Assembly (NCBI RefSeq): GCF_018494055.1
Contig: NZ_JABBFQ010000009.1
Span: 1 to 64,000, forward strand
Direction of reading: 5' to 3'
Source: Rosenbergiella epipactidis
Lineage (GTDB): Bacteria > Pseudomonadota > Gammaproteobacteria > Enterobacterales > Enterobacteriaceae
Length of the DNA stretch: 64,000 nt
Shown here: positions 18,588 through 27,798 of the stretch, one piece after another
How the letters are laid out: each line of letters begins with the position of its first letter
How positions within the stretch are numbered: the stretch's first letter is position 1
The notes under the pieces: model-generated
What the model was told of the DNA's origin: nothing
The model's database searches: none
What the model saw: the letters and a program-made list of their open reading frames with translations, nothing else
Made by a program: the position numbers and the translations under genes

Positions 18588-18913
18588 TTTTTCGATAAGA
18601 TATTTGTAAGGCCCGTAAAAAGAAAATGCCCGGGATAACCAGCGGAATTATCGAACAGCAAAGAGATAGCATGCTGGCGGCTAACCTTTTCGCTTCGACC
18701 ATATAGCTGACAGCAGAACATCGATTGTGGTTGATCCACCATCGCCCTTCGACTGAGTGAATAAGGATCGACTTTGTTAGAGACGTAATGGAGCCCGTAT
18801 TGTGTAATCAACTGTTCAGCAGTTAGGTCACCATAGTGCATATCCTTAGCGCTATAGTCATCCATCCTATTCTTTGTTTGGAAAATCAGTATTGGGAAAG
18901 AGATTGAAGACAT
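18584..18913 (-). CDS. DUF3289 family protein, N-terminal part
   Basis: 109 residues: MSSISFPILIFQTKNRMDD, YSAKDMHYGDLTAEQLI and VDPYSLSRR are the usual start of DUF3289 proteins. The frame ends ILSKK-TGA at an A6 run. A -1 step there would give SKK-MITHMQHG and restore a full-length protein of about 276 residues. I therefore treat both pieces as one split gene. Confidence 0.72.
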   Translation of the reverse strand: MSSISFPILIFQTKNRMDDYSAKDMHYGDLTAEQLITQYGLHYVSNKVDPYSLSRRAMVDQPQSMFCCQLYGRSEKVSRQHAISLLFDNSAGYPGHFLFTGLTNILSKK

Positions 18914-19313
18914 GTAGAACCATCCATAGTTCGAAAATTAAAATGTCAGTTTAACGATAATAAATACTTTAATGAGCTAAAGAGTTTAGTTGATCATAAA
19001 AATGAAAATTTCAGATTATGGATTGCTCAGTATTCTTAATAAAATTGGCAAGGTTTTTTAGCGGTCTTTTGATTTTTTGATACTAAATTAATAAGTCACT
19101 CATATCTGTCTGTTTTTATTGATATTAATGTCATGCGCGTAGAACTTCCTCGGCTTCACTTTTTTTTCGTAAGTATTTTAGTTCATAATCTCGGTGCATT
19201 TGCAGGTAGGGCTGTACCAGTACTCGCCTGAAGCATTATGGCTGCTGATGTTGCAATAATTAGTTTTAATACAGTCAACAGGTTTAATACTATCGACCGT
19301 TCGGAGGAAAAAT
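18914..19313. other. AT-rich intergenic region with a possible gene remnant
   Basis: 400 bases upstream of two divergent genes. On the minus strand 19178-19327 is open without an ATG and reads like protein with Cys residues (DSIKPVDCIKTNYCNIS, then GEYWYSPTCKCTEIMN, stop). It may be a decayed C-terminus. No family was recognised, and nothing else was seen. Confidence 0.35.
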
Positions 19314-19634
19314 ATGGTGAATAACTATAGCGACGAGGGGATTAGAGAATTCCTCCTTGAACATCTACCAAAAGTGACAAGCTTTTTTAAAAAAGTGAAT
19401 ATTTCTGATGATGAAGCGTTACAGGATATTTTTGAAAGTGAAGACTTGGCAGCGCTGGTCAATGATTTATCATCTGAACTGAATATTGATTGTGAAAAGT
19501 TCAACATGCTTAGGTATTTTCCGTGGAACTCCGAATCTATTTTCGACAGGCATCCAGACAATACAGGTAAAGCACCACTATCACTCAGAATGTTTGTTGA
19601 ATCGGCTAAAGCAGGTCGATGGCTTTACGATTAA
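19314..19634 (+). CDS. DUF1493 family protein
   Basis: 106 residues. Acyl-carrier-like helical pattern with the DUF1493 ending: NIDCEKFNMLRYFPWNSES, then LSLRMFVESAKAGRWLYD. Enterobacterial DUF1493 genes lie in type VI secretion islands and similar clusters; their biochemical role is not known. A good ribosome site (CGGAGGAAAAAT) precedes ATG. It is the best preserved gene of this block. Confidence 0.72.
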   Translation: MVNNYSDEGIREFLLEHLPKVTSFFKKVNISDDEALQDIFESEDLAALVNDLSSELNIDCEKFNMLRYFPWNSESIFDRHPDNTGKAPLSLRMFVESAKAGRWLYD

Positions 19635-19867
19635 GCGCCAAAAAGCACAGTGCTTTCATAAAATTACTAGCCTATTTTTTATGGTACTTATTTTATGAGA
19701 CGGGACCTACGGGCTTACCCCACTTGCGGATCTGTGTGTCTGTTAATTTGGGTTTTTACGAAAACCGGAATATTGAAGAAGAGGACGTACGCAAAGAGTT
19801 ATCTTTAAGTACCATCGGGCATGCCTTTGAGTACACAGTATTTATGTTTTTTATTACGTCTTTATGA
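19619..19867 (+). CDS. Unrecognised ORF, possibly decayed
   Basis: 82 codons overlapping the end of the DUF1493 gene by 16 bases, ending in a hydrophobic tail (VFMFFITSL). There is a mixed hydrophobic start (FIKLLAYFLWYLFYE), no convincing ribosome site, and no known family. Another frame (19821-20000) reads more like protein over its 3' end, so this may be one piece of a frameshifted gene. Confidence 0.3.
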   Translation: MALRLSAKKHSAFIKLLAYFLWYLFYETGPTGLPHLRICVSVNLGFYENRNIEEEDVRKELSLSTIGHAFEYTVFMFFITSL

Positions 19868-20000
19868 TGCTGGTGATAATAATAAACCGCGACAGTGCGC
19901 GGCTTATAGGGATTTAATTCGGGTGGGTGATTCTTTGTGGGGGCTTACTCAATATTCTGAATCTATGCATGGTTTTTATTTTTATGCGTATTATTTATAA
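19821..20000 (+). pseudogene. Fragment of an unrecognised protein gene
   Basis: 59 codons from ATG at 19821: MPLSTQYLCFLLRLYDAGD, then NNKPRQCAAYRDLIRVGD, SLWGLTQYSESMHGFYFYAYYL, stop. Composition is protein-like (charged and aromatic residues, no bias to AT-codon noise). A further piece (EENPSQYAIFLKKYFSYTDYGLG) occurs in another frame near 20083-20154. I read 19.6-20.15 kb as remnants of one or two genes broken by indels; the family is unknown. Confidence 0.35.
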
Positions 20001-20339
20001 GTTATTTTTTTTGGGTGGAACAGGCATTGGTACATGGGGTTTTAATAATGCTTATTTATGCTTATTCTGAAACCATGCTAGCGAAGAAAATCCTTCTCAA
20101 TATGCAATTTTTTTAAAAAAGTATTTTAGCTATACTGATTACGGTTTAGGATAGATGATCACAGGAGTTTAAGTATACTTATAACATATTTTTTCTAAAA
20201 ATTATTTAAGTTGATTTTTTTACCCTCAAAAAATACCAAATTGATCAATCTCCAATTGATAAGATTGAATGGAGTTTTATAATAAAGCCCATTAATCATG
20301 GGCTTAAGGATACTTGAAAGGTATAAATATTAATAATTA
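20001..20339. other. AT-rich intergenic region
   Basis: 339 bases with short coding-like scraps to about 20155, then AT-rich sequence with an imperfect repeat CAAATTGATCAA / CCAATTGATAAG (20239-20268). No intact gene is visible. Confidence 0.5.
20285..20305 (-). terminator. Terminator of the PHP-ATPase gene
   Basis: AAGCCCAT (20285-20292) and ATGGGCTT (20298-20305) form an 8-bp stem with a 5-base loop. On the minus strand it is followed by TATTATAAAA. It lies about 35 bases past the stop of the minus-strand gene. Confidence 0.65.
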
Positions 20340-23012
20340 TTAAAGTATTCCATATTTTTTCTCTCGGTTTGAAAATGCTATGTGACCACCTTCAAGTATT
20401 GAGCAAATCTGATGCCTTATCCCTATTTGCTCTTTAATATTACCGTCTTCAATTGCACCTGCTTCGTATTCAATCAGTTGACCATCATTTTTTGCTACAA
20501 TGATCTGTTCAGAATCACTATTAATAACAAGGTTGGCATTATGAGTCACAATTATGACCTGTCTATATTTTTTTATCGCTCTAAATAAAGGTACTAATTG
20601 CTTCATGATAAAGTCATTGTCTAAGTCATCTTCAGGTTGGTCAAATACAAAAGGACTTCCAAAGGGGTCAGTAGCTAGTTTTAAGCTTACGTAAAATGTT
20701 CCCCTTTGCCCTACTGATAACTTGTCAATTGTCCTCCCCTTATAAGTAAACACAGCATTAACGTTCAAATATTCATTCATTTTATTAGGTGAGAAAAGAT
20801 AATGCATTAAATCGTATCTTCCACCTTGATTGAAGTACTCTTGTTTCCAAAGAAATGACTCAATATTAATTCTTTCTTCAGAACCTTCAATTTTTATGAG
20901 GTCTACACCTCTTAATAATTCGAAAAAGCTGAAATCGTTTTCAATGTTGAATGTTTCTTTTAATCTTTCGCGGGTCGACTTCTCTGAAGTACTTCTAAAT
21001 TTTCCTCTATTCAGGCAAGACTCTAAGCCATTATAGAATCTTTCGATATTAAAAAAAATTTCTCCCTTTATATCTATTTCAGAAAGAATATCCTGAACGA
21101 TTGAATTTTGTTCTTGATTCCAGTCTGGGTTATTGTTCTTTAAAAAATCAAAAGAATTATTTATTTTTTGTTTTTCTTCCTTTAGGAAATCTTTATATTT
21201 TAGGGGTAAATTGCTTCGTTCGGAGACATAAGTATAGTAGCTATTAGTTTTGGAATGAATAGTAGCCAAACTCTCTTTTGCGTTATCAATATTAAGTTGA
21301 TACTCTTTTATTTTTTGAAATAACGATGATACATCTTGATTGATACCTTGATTATTGAAATCCTCCTTAATCTTTTCATTCTCATTTTTGCAGGTGGTTA
21401 TTGATTTGTTAAGGGCTTCAATATTTGACAACAGAGGAGGTGTGAAGGAATCAGTATTAATAATAAATGACTTACTTTCAAGCCCATCTAAGTGATTATA
21501 TTCCTTGATTTTACTATTTATCTCATCGAAGTTTCTTATGAGGTATGATACTAGCTCTCTTGTTTTCTCATGCAATATTTGTAATTTATTTAATTTTTCT
21601 GTGTTCTTTTGATAAAGTTCAATTGAGCTTTTATTTTTGGGATTGGTAAGTGTGTCAATAAGCTTCTGATTTGTATCAATTATTTTTTCTTGATATTTTG
21701 GGGTATTTATTGAATTGTTCGAAGAGTCTTTCTGTTGCCAGTAATCTATAAATTGACGATATCTGGCGAGATTCTCTGCTATTTCTTCGGAAGTAATAGT
21801 GTCAAATGGTTTGTTTTTTAACCCAAGCATTTCCTTGATCTCATCACTCAATCTTACAGGATCTAGGGTGGCATTCATTATATCACCTTGTGAAACATGC
21901 AGATAATTATAAGGCGATTCGTTTCTCTCATCAAAAAAAAGTTCTGTCTCTTCGTCGAAACCCTTGTTTAAACTGATGGAAATCTCACTGCAATTTAGTT
22001 TTTTCAATTGGCTAGATGTAGGATCAGGCAATAATTTTATTTTAATGGCATCCAAGAAAATACTTTTCCCTGTGCCTCGGCCACCAATTATAGAAACCAT
22101 GTTTTTATTTAATGGGATGACTTGTTCTTTAAATTTTAGCCCGCCATCTATAAAAATATCCCCACATATATTTATCTTACTAAAATATGGTCTTATGAGT
22201 GAATTTTCGATAAAGTCCTCACTCTGTTGAACCCTCTCAGCCGGTTCGAATAAGGTCTGCCTTAACCCTTGAAAATTAGGGTTTGCCTTGACCCAAGTAT
22301 ATTTACTACCCACAGTTTTAAGATCATGAGCGTCTGAACAAACGAAAACAGGTTTTAGTGGCGCATTTTCAAATCGGTCACCACGTAGAAAGAAATCGCG
22401 ATCGCGTTCTCTGCCTAAAACTATATGGCCGAGTTTATCTATTTCCTTAGCAACTGCGACCGACCTACCCTCTTTACTTTCAGGTTGGAACCCACCATAG
22501 CCGTTTGGGCAAATAGCAACAAAATAATCTTTTCCTATGTTGAATGTCTGATTTAGACCATCAATTAAAGTTTTAAAATCTATGTAGGCATCATGAAGTT
22601 TTATTTTAGATTCGACTATTGATGTTTTACTGCACCAAATGGTTTTACCTTCATCAGTTTTATTAGATAACTCTATTTTTTCCAGTGCCTTATTGATTCG
22701 TTCTGTTCTTATTCTCTCGGAGAATATGATGTGAATGTTAATCCACTCACCAGATTTATTTGGTTGAGAAATTCTAAATTCGACATTTCCTAAAATAGTA
22801 ATAGGGTATTCTTTTTCTCTAAACTTATCCCTTAATATTTCAAGCTCATTTTCTGCAAAAAACCAGTAATTTGTTATACCTAGAAGACTTAGATTGTTTT
22901 TAATGACTTCATCAACAAAGTTGTCTAGATGCGGATCTTTAAATTGATCATTTAAATTAGTCATGGGTGAGTGAATATGTAAATCCCACTTGTTCCAAAC
23001 AGAACCAATCAT
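20340..23012 (-). CDS. PHP-domain SMC-like ATPase (TrlF-type)
   Basis: 890 residues. The N-terminus is a PHP-type metal-dependent phosphoesterase domain: DLHIHS (residues 10-15) and CSDAHD (225-230). It is followed by a split ABC/SMC-like ATPase: Walker A GGRGTGKS (310-317), a long Asn/Lys/Glu-rich coiled coil (about 430-660), signature-like LSVGQRG (765-771), Walker B FVFDQPEDDLD (788-798) and H-loop VTHN (822-825). All catalytic motifs look intact. Family architecture matches proteins NCBI calls TrlF-family ATPases. Such nuclease/phosphatase-ATPase fusions are often antiphage, but defence is inference here. Ribosome site AAGGAG is strong. It is a single gene with its own terminator. Confidence 0.8.
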   Translation of the reverse strand: MIGSVWNKWDLHIHSPMTNLNDQFKDPHLDNFVDEVIKNNLSLLGITNYWFFAENELEILRDKFREKEYPITILGNVEFRISQPNKSGEWINIHIIFSERIRTERINKALEKIELSNKTDEGKTIWCSKTSIVESKIKLHDAYIDFKTLIDGLNQTFNIGKDYFVAICPNGYGGFQPESKEGRSVAVAKEIDKLGHIVLGRERDRDFFLRGDRFENAPLKPVFVCSDAHDLKTVGSKYTWVKANPNFQGLRQTLFEPAERVQQSEDFIENSLIRPYFSKINICGDIFIDGGLKFKEQVIPLNKNMVSIIGGRGTGKSIFLDAIKIKLLPDPTSSQLKKLNCSEISISLNKGFDEETELFFDERNESPYNYLHVSQGDIMNATLDPVRLSDEIKEMLGLKNKPFDTITSEEIAENLARYRQFIDYWQQKDSSNNSINTPKYQEKIIDTNQKLIDTLTNPKNKSSIELYQKNTEKLNKLQILHEKTRELVSYLIRNFDEINSKIKEYNHLDGLESKSFIINTDSFTPPLLSNIEALNKSITTCKNENEKIKEDFNNQGINQDVSSLFQKIKEYQLNIDNAKESLATIHSKTNSYYTYVSERSNLPLKYKDFLKEEKQKINNSFDFLKNNNPDWNQEQNSIVQDILSEIDIKGEIFFNIERFYNGLESCLNRGKFRSTSEKSTRERLKETFNIENDFSFFELLRGVDLIKIEGSEERINIESFLWKQEYFNQGGRYDLMHYLFSPNKMNEYLNVNAVFTYKGRTIDKLSVGQRGTFYVSLKLATDPFGSPFVFDQPEDDLDNDFIMKQLVPLFRAIKKYRQVIIVTHNANLVINSDSEQIIVAKNDGQLIEYEAGAIEDGNIKEQIGIRHQICSILEGGHIAFSNREKKYGIL

Positions 23013-23347
23013 TCCCTATCTCCTTCAGTTTGGGCTGAATAAAAATTATTCTAATCTTACTTAAGCGTTAAGAAGCCATCGTGGACGTTTCTAAGCTCGG
23101 AGATATAAGTTGCCTTAAAAGGTACGCAAATGCCTAATTTATGGTAATGATAAAGATGGATTTTGGAAACTACTATCAATGATAACGTTAAATTTTCATT
23201 GATAGGCTTACATTTATATGTTTTTCGAAGGTATTGAGGCAAGAAATGGGTTTATTTGGCCTTCGAATTTCATGTATTTCCTGATGCTTAACACTTCTGT
23301 TAATCACCTCAGCACGCGCTCGTTCCCCCGACACAGCTGACCTGATC
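23013..23347. other. Intergenic region upstream of the PHP-ATPase gene
   Basis: 335 bases without a supported gene. A 40-codon open stretch (around 23220-23340) has no recognisable features. It joins the island to the tRNA-like sequence at 23348. Confidence 0.5.
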
Positions 23348-23408
23348 TGCCGTTCCTAGGACTTGAACTAGGCTTTTATCTGCATGTCTGTTAACTTTCC
23401 CATTCGGC
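23348..23408 (-). pseudogene. Degenerate tRNA-like sequence (tRNA-Leu-like)
   Basis: The minus strand starts GCCGAA, has a D-arm-like GGGAAAGTTAACAGAC and GCAG, a T-loop GTTCAAGTCC and ends AACGGCA. This order and these bases resemble a leucine tRNA. About 25 bases corresponding to the anticodon and variable arms are missing, and the acceptor pairs only 4 of 7 positions. It cannot fold as a working tRNA. It is probably a remnant, possibly a former att site of an integrated element. Confidence 0.45.
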
Positions 23409-23511
23409 CTGTTTGTACTAAACCGATAACGGTAAAAGGATAATTAGTACATCAGATAGTATAAAAAAAGCGCAAAGTTTTGTGAGAAGTAATGATTTTA
23501 ATTAGACAATA

Positions 23512-23532
23512 AAACCCGTAAGTAACGGGTTT
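23512..23532 (-). terminator. yicC terminator
   Basis: AAACCCGT (23512-23519) and ACGGGTTT (23525-23532) with a 5-base loop. On the minus strand it is followed by TATTGTCT. It sits 38 bases past the yicC stop. Confidence 0.7.
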
Positions 23533-23569
23533 ACTATTGTTAAGACACGATGTGAAATTAAGTGAGAAT

Positions 23570-24433
23570 TTACTCGATATTCTGAATCTGCTCACGCATC
23601 TGTTCGATCAACACTTTTAACTCAATCGCCGAAGTGGTAATGGTGGCATTGATCGATTTGGACGCAAGCGTATTCGACTCACGGTTGAACTCTTGCATCA
23701 TAAAATCCAAACGGCGGCCGACGGCTTCCTTTTTCTTCAGAATATTGTAGGTTTCCTTGATGTGTGCGTCGAGACGGTCCAGCTCCTCGGCAACATCGAT
23801 ACGCTGTGCCAACATGATCAACTCTTGCTCCAGCCGTTGTGTATCGACCTGAATCGCAGCATCGTCCAGTTTACTGACCAGTCGCTCACGCTGCCAAACG
23901 AGCACAGCAGGCATCTCTATTCTGACGGTAGCGACTTCGTGACTGACTGCCGCTAGCCGCTGTTCGATCAGTTGCTTTAGTGCGGCACCTTCCGTTTCTC
24001 TTGCCTCAACAAATGCATTCAATGCTTGGTCAAGTCCTGCTATAAGCTGTTGATTAATGGCGTCTAAATCTTGCTCGCCCGCGCTCATCACACCTGGCCA
24101 ACGGAGGATATCGACAGGATTAATCGAGCCTTCATCGGTTTGACATTTTACCCAGTTTGCGGCGTTGATCACTTGCTGCGCTAATGTTTGGTTTAAGGTT
24201 AATTCGCCTTGCGCGCCGGGGTTCGGTTCAAAACGAAGCTGGCATTCGACCTTACCTCGGGTTAAACGCTGGCGAATACGATCGCGGATAACCGGCTCCA
24301 AACTACGAAATTGCTCAGGAAGGCGAATATAGGTTTCAAGGTAACGTTGGTTAACTGAGCGTAGCTCCCAGCTGGCGTTGCCCCATTCTCCTTTCATATC
24401 GTGGCGTGCAAAAGCGGTCATACTGCGGATCAT
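23570..24433 (-). CDS. yicC: YicC family endoribonuclease
   Basis: 287 residues, the same length as E. coli YicC. Typical start MIRSMTAFARHD, then RLPEQFRSLEPVIRDRIRQRLTRGKVEC and the invariant C-terminal block ETYNILKKKEAVGRRLDFMMQEFNRESNTLASKS. YicC proteins are endoribonucleases that target small RNAs such as RyhB in E. coli. It lies alone on the minus strand, divergent from the following lipoprotein gene. Confidence 0.95.
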   Translation of the reverse strand: MIRSMTAFARHDMKGEWGNASWELRSVNQRYLETYIRLPEQFRSLEPVIRDRIRQRLTRGKVECQLRFEPNPGAQGELTLNQTLAQQVINAANWVKCQTDEGSINPVDILRWPGVMSAGEQDLDAINQQLIAGLDQALNAFVEARETEGAALKQLIEQRLAAVSHEVATVRIEMPAVLVWQRERLVSKLDDAAIQVDTQRLEQELIMLAQRIDVAEELDRLDAHIKETYNILKKKEAVGRRLDFMMQEFNRESNTLASKSINATITTSAIELKVLIEQMREQIQNIE

Positions 24434-24571
24434 AGTGATTACTCATTTTGGTCAATTTAACGGTGAGTATAGCCGCCCAGGCGCTGTGAAAACAGCGCAG
24501 TCTGTAAGTCGATGGCTATACGGCTCATTACCCCTTAGGATAGGCGCTCGCGTATCAGAGAAGGAACAAAG

Positions 24572-24988
24572 ATGAAAATCTCAGTCTATTCATTATTATT
24601 GACCAGTGGATTACTCCTCGCAGGCTGCCAGTCGCGACAACCGGATAGTGCATCTTGTCAGGTGGGAAGCGCCATGCAACAAACTCAGCTCTGGTTTGGT
24701 CTCAGCAAACCAGATGGACAGTCCATTTCAACGCAACAGTGGCAACACTTTGTTGACCAAGTGATCACTCCCGCTTTTCCACAGGGATTATCAGTATTGG
24801 AGGCAAGAGGGCAGTGGCTAAGAAACGACGGTGTGCGTGTCAGCGAAAATAGTCGTGGAGTATTACTGATTTATCCCGCAAGCAAAGAGAAGTCACACGC
24901 GATCGACCTTATTCGAACCCGCTATCAACAACTTTTTGCTCAAGAGTCGGTCATGCGCATCGACCAACCTGTATGTGTTGCCTTCTAG
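24572..24988 (+). CDS. DUF3574 lipoprotein
   Basis: 138 residues. Lipoprotein signal with lipobox LLAGC (Cys19). The mature domain contains TQLWFGLSKPDGQSISTQQWQHFVD, then ITPAFPQGLSVLEARGQW and a conserved IRTRYQQLFAQESV stretch, the DUF3574 pattern. Function is unknown. The ribosome site AAGGAACA lies 6 bases before ATG. Confidence 0.78.
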   Translation: MKISVYSLLLTSGLLLAGCQSRQPDSASCQVGSAMQQTQLWFGLSKPDGQSISTQQWQHFVDQVITPAFPQGLSVLEARGQWLRNDGVRVSENSRGVLLIYPASKEKSHAIDLIRTRYQQLFAQESVMRIDQPVCVAF

Positions 24989-24993
24989 ATGTT

Positions 24994-25013
24994 GGGCGCA
25001 ACCCGTGCGCCCG
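24994..25013. terminator. Hairpin between DUF3574 and nupC ends
   Basis: GGGCGCA (24994-25000) and TGCGCCC (25006-25012) form a GC-rich stem between convergent genes. The T-run is weak on both sides. Confidence 0.55.
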
Positions 25014-25020
25014 CTTTAGC

Positions 25021-26205
25021 TTAAAGGAACAGGCTTGCGAAGGCGGCTGACAGAAGGCTCACTAATGTCGAGCTGTACACCAGCTTCCAGCCATAACGCG
25101 ACACGATATTCCCCTGCTTTTCATTAAGCCCTTTCACGGCTCCAGCAACGATACCGATTGACGCAAAGTTCGCAAACGAGACTAAGAAGATCGACAGAAC
25201 CCCGAGACCCTTGGTCGTAAATTCTCCAGCCATCTTCTGTAGATCAATCATTGCCACAAATTCATTCGAGACCAGTTTGGTCGCCATAATACTTCCTGCT
25301 CTTAATGCATCCTGCTTAGGGATACCGACTAACCAAGCAAGAGGAGAAAACAGGTAGCCTAGCAGCTGTTGGAAACTGTAACCGAATAGCACGGAGAATA
25401 AGGCGTTGATTGCACTAATCAAGGCGATAAAGCCAATAAGCATCGCGAGAATGATCATCGCGACTTTGAAACCAGCCAGAATATATTCCCCTAACATTTC
25501 GAAAAAGCTCTGTTTTTCGTGAAGCTTTTCTAGCGAAATCGGTGCATCGTCTTGGTGGCGCGTCGGATTAATGATCGACAAGATGATGAAGGTACTAAAC
25601 ATATTCAGGAGTAATGCGGTAACGACATAGCGCGCATCAATCATCGACATATAGGCGCCAACAATCGAGAGTGATACCGTCGACATGGCGGTCGCCGCCA
25701 TGGTGTAGAGGCGTTTCGGTGGGATATCAGCCAGGATACCTTTATAGGCGATAAAGTTCTCAGACTGCCCCAAAATTAAGGTACTCACAGCATTAAAGGA
25801 TTCAAGTTTTCCCATCCCATTCACTTTAGACAGTAAGGTACCGATAACCCGTATTAATAGTGGTAAAATCTTCCAATGCTGCAAAATACCAATCAATGCT
25901 GAAATAAAGATAATCGGGCACAACACGCCGAGGAAAACGAACGCCAGCCCTTGTTGATGAAGACCGCCAAAGACAAAATCCGTACCTTGGGCGGCAAAGC
26001 CGAGTAAGGCTTCAAAGAATCCACTCACGCCACCGACTAACGCTAATCCCGCCGATGAATGTAAGCAAAACCAGCCAATAGCGCCCTCAATGATCAGTAG
26101 TTGTAAGAGGAAGCGTATTCGAATCTGTTGACGATCATGGCTGACGAGAAACGCCAGTAGTCCAATCACGGCAAGGGCGAGGATAAAATGTAGTAAGGTC
26201 AACAT
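25021..26205 (-). CDS. nupC: Nucleoside:proton symporter NupC
   Basis: 394 residues (E. coli 400). A concentrative nucleoside transporter of the inner membrane importing pyrimidine nucleosides and adenosine. It aligns along the whole length with E. coli NupC rather than Nup[46 protein letters not shown]-like [17 protein letters not shown], then [15 protein letters not shown]. It is divergent from rph; in E. coli nupC lies elsewhere (near mntH), so its position here is different. Confidence 0.93.
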   Translation of the reverse strand: MLTLLHFILALAVIGLLAFLVSHDRQQIRIRFLLQLLIIEGAIGWFCLHSSAGLALVGGVSGFFEALLGFAAQGTDFVFGGLHQQGLAFVFLGVLCPIIFISALIGILQHWKILPLLIRVIGTLLSKVNGMGKLESFNAVSTLILGQSENFIAYKGILADIPPKRLYTMAATAMSTVSLSIVGAYMSMIDARYVVTALLLNMFSTFIILSIINPTRHQDDAPISLEKLHEKQSFFEMLGEYILAGFKVAMIILAMLIGFIALISAINALFSVLFGYSFQQLLGYLFSPLAWLVGIPKQDALRAGSIMATKLVSNEFVAMIDLQKMAGEFTTKGLGVLSIFLVSFANFASIGIVAGAVKGLNEKQGNIVSRYGWKLVYSSTLVSLLSAAFASLFL

Positions 26206-26354
26206 AGCTCGGTTTCATTGGCGAAAGAGTAATATTTAGCCATAGCGAGTAAATTTTTTCATCTGTAATCTCGGCAATTCTTCCCACTAACAAGACACTG
26301 AGTGGTGAAATCCGTATACTGTGCAGCGTTATCCACCGTAGTCGGAGAGAATTT

Positions 26355-27071
26355 ATGCGTCCAGCAGGCCGTAGTGCACAGCAAGTCCGTCCAGTCACGC
26401 TCACGCGTCATTACACTAAACATGCCGAAGGGTCGGTACTCGTCGAGTTCGGAGAAACGAAAGTTCTCTGTAACGCCACTGTCGAAGAAGGCGTCCCTCG
26501 CTTCTTAAAAGGACAAGGCCAAGGGTGGGTGACTGCAGAGTACGGAATGTTACCGCGCTCGACGCATAGCCGCATGCCGCGTGAAGCGGCCAAAGGTAAA
26601 CAAGGTGGGCGTACGCTAGAAATTCAACGTCTTATTGCGCGCTCTCTTCGTGCCGCTGTGGACTTAAAGGCGCTAGGCGAATATACCATCACCCTCGATT
26701 GTGACGTTATCCAAGCAGATGGCGGCACGCGTACTGCTTCTATCACCGGTGCTTGCGTGGCCCTAGCAGATGCCTTAAATGCTTTAGTTGCTAAAGGTAA
26801 ACTGGCTAAAAACCCAATGAAAGGGATGGTCGCGGCCATTTCTGTTGGCGTCGTAGAGGGGGAAGCCCGCTGCGATCTCGAGTATGTCGAGGATTCTGCA
26901 GCCGATACCGATATGAATGTCGTTATGCTGGAAGACGGCCGAATGATCGAAGTGCAAGGGACGGCAGAAGGTGAGCCCTTTAGCCATGAAGAGCTGCTTG
27001 CATTATTGGCGTTAGCCAAAGAGGGCATTAACGAGTTAGTGGCTGCACAGAAAGCCGCACTGGCTCAATAA
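26355..27071 (+). CDS. rph: Ribonuclease PH
   Basis: 238 residues, the full-length form. A phosphorolytic 3'-5' exoribonuclease that trims tRNA 3' ends. [13 protein letters not shown], the phosphate-binding [21 protein letters not shown] and [17 protein letters not shown] are clear. The C-terminus is intact, unlike the frameshifted rph-1 allele of E. coli K-12. It leads into the pyrE attenuator. Confidence 0.96.
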   Translation: MRPAGRSAQQVRPVTLTRHYTKHAEGSVLVEFGETKVLCNATVEEGVPRFLKGQGQGWVTAEYGMLPRSTHSRMPREAAKGKQGGRTLEIQRLIARSLRAAVDLKALGEYTITLDCDVIQADGGTRTASITGACVALADALNALVAKGKLAKNPMKGMVAAISVGVVEGEARCDLEYVEDSAADTDMNVVMLEDGRMIEVQGTAEGEPFSHEELLALLALAKEGINELVAAQKAALAQ

Positions 27072-27079
27072 TATCAATC

Positions 27080-27104
27080 AAGCGACCCAAGAGGTCGCTT
27101 TTTT
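27080..27104 (+). terminator. pyrE attenuator
   Basis: AAGCGACC (27080-27087) and GGTCGCTT (27093-27100) plus T-run lie between the rph stop and pyrE ATG. In enterobacteria this terminator controls pyrE through UTP-dependent coupling of transcription to rph translation. The short stop-to-hairpin distance (8 bases) fits that mechanism. Confidence 0.85.
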
Positions 27105-27118
27105 ATGGGGAAAAGATA

Positions 27119-27760
27119 ATGAAAGCGTGGCAACGTGAATTCATCGAGTTTGCTATCAGTAAGCAAGTACTGAAGTTCGGTGAGTTCACTTTAAAATCCG
27201 GACGTAAAAGCCCATACTTTTTTAACGCCGGTCTTTTTAATACTGGGCGTGATTTAGCGCAGCTTGGACGTTTCTACGCACAGGCGTTAGTCGATTCAGG
27301 AATTGATTTCGATTTACTGTTCGGACCGGCTTATAAAGGGATACCGATTGCCACCACCACTGCAGTGGCATTGGCTGACCATCACCAACGCGACTTACCT
27401 TATTGCTTCAATCGTAAGGAAGCGAAAGACCATGGCGAAGGGGGATTACTGGTAGGTAGCCCGCTCGAAGGCCGAGTGATGTTAGTCGATGATGTGATCA
27501 CGGCAGGGACGGCGATTCGGGAGTCAATGGAGATCATCACGGCACACCATGCTACGTTGGCGGGTGTTTTGATCTCATTAGATCGTCAAGAACGCGGGCG
27601 TGAAGCGATTTCGGCGATTCAAGAAGTGGAGCGTGATTACCAGTGCCGAGTCATTTCGATCATTACGCTGAAAGATCTGATTAGCTATCTTGAAGAGCAA
27701 CCTTCTATGGCGGAAGCCTTGGACGCGGTGAAAGCTTATCGCGAGCAGTACGGTATTTAA
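27119..27760 (+). CDS. pyrE: Orotate phosphoribosyltransferase
   Basis: 213 residues, the E. coli length. It converts orotate and PRPP to OMP in pyrimidine synthesis. [20 protein letters not shown], the catalytic loop [13 protein letters not shown] and the PRPP-binding [13 protein letters not shown] are present. Expression is governed by the attenuator just upstream. Confidence 0.96.
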   Translation: MKAWQREFIEFAISKQVLKFGEFTLKSGRKSPYFFNAGLFNTGRDLAQLGRFYAQALVDSGIDFDLLFGPAYKGIPIATTTAVALADHHQRDLPYCFNRKEAKDHGEGGLLVGSPLEGRVMLVDDVITAGTAIRESMEIITAHHATLAGVLISLDRQERGREAISAIQEVERDYQCRVISIITLKDLISYLEEQPSMAEALDAVKAYREQYGI

Positions 27761-27764
27761 TAGC

Positions 27765-27794
27765 GATAGCGGGGCGATCCCCCGCTATCCTTGT
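27765..27794. terminator. Bidirectional terminator pyrE/slmA
   Basis: GATAGCGGGG (27765-27774) and CCCCGCTATC (27780-27789) form a 10-bp perfect stem between the convergent pyrE and slmA. Confidence 0.8.
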
Positions 27795-27798
27795 TGCG

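Noticed and set aside
23057-23242. 61-codon minus ORF upstream of the PHP-ATPase gene
   Set aside because: No recognisable motif, no ribosome site, in a decayed AT-rich spacer.
26411-27028. Minus-strand ORFs within rph
   Set aside because: Mirror frames of a strongly conserved gene; Ser/Ala-rich shadow composition.
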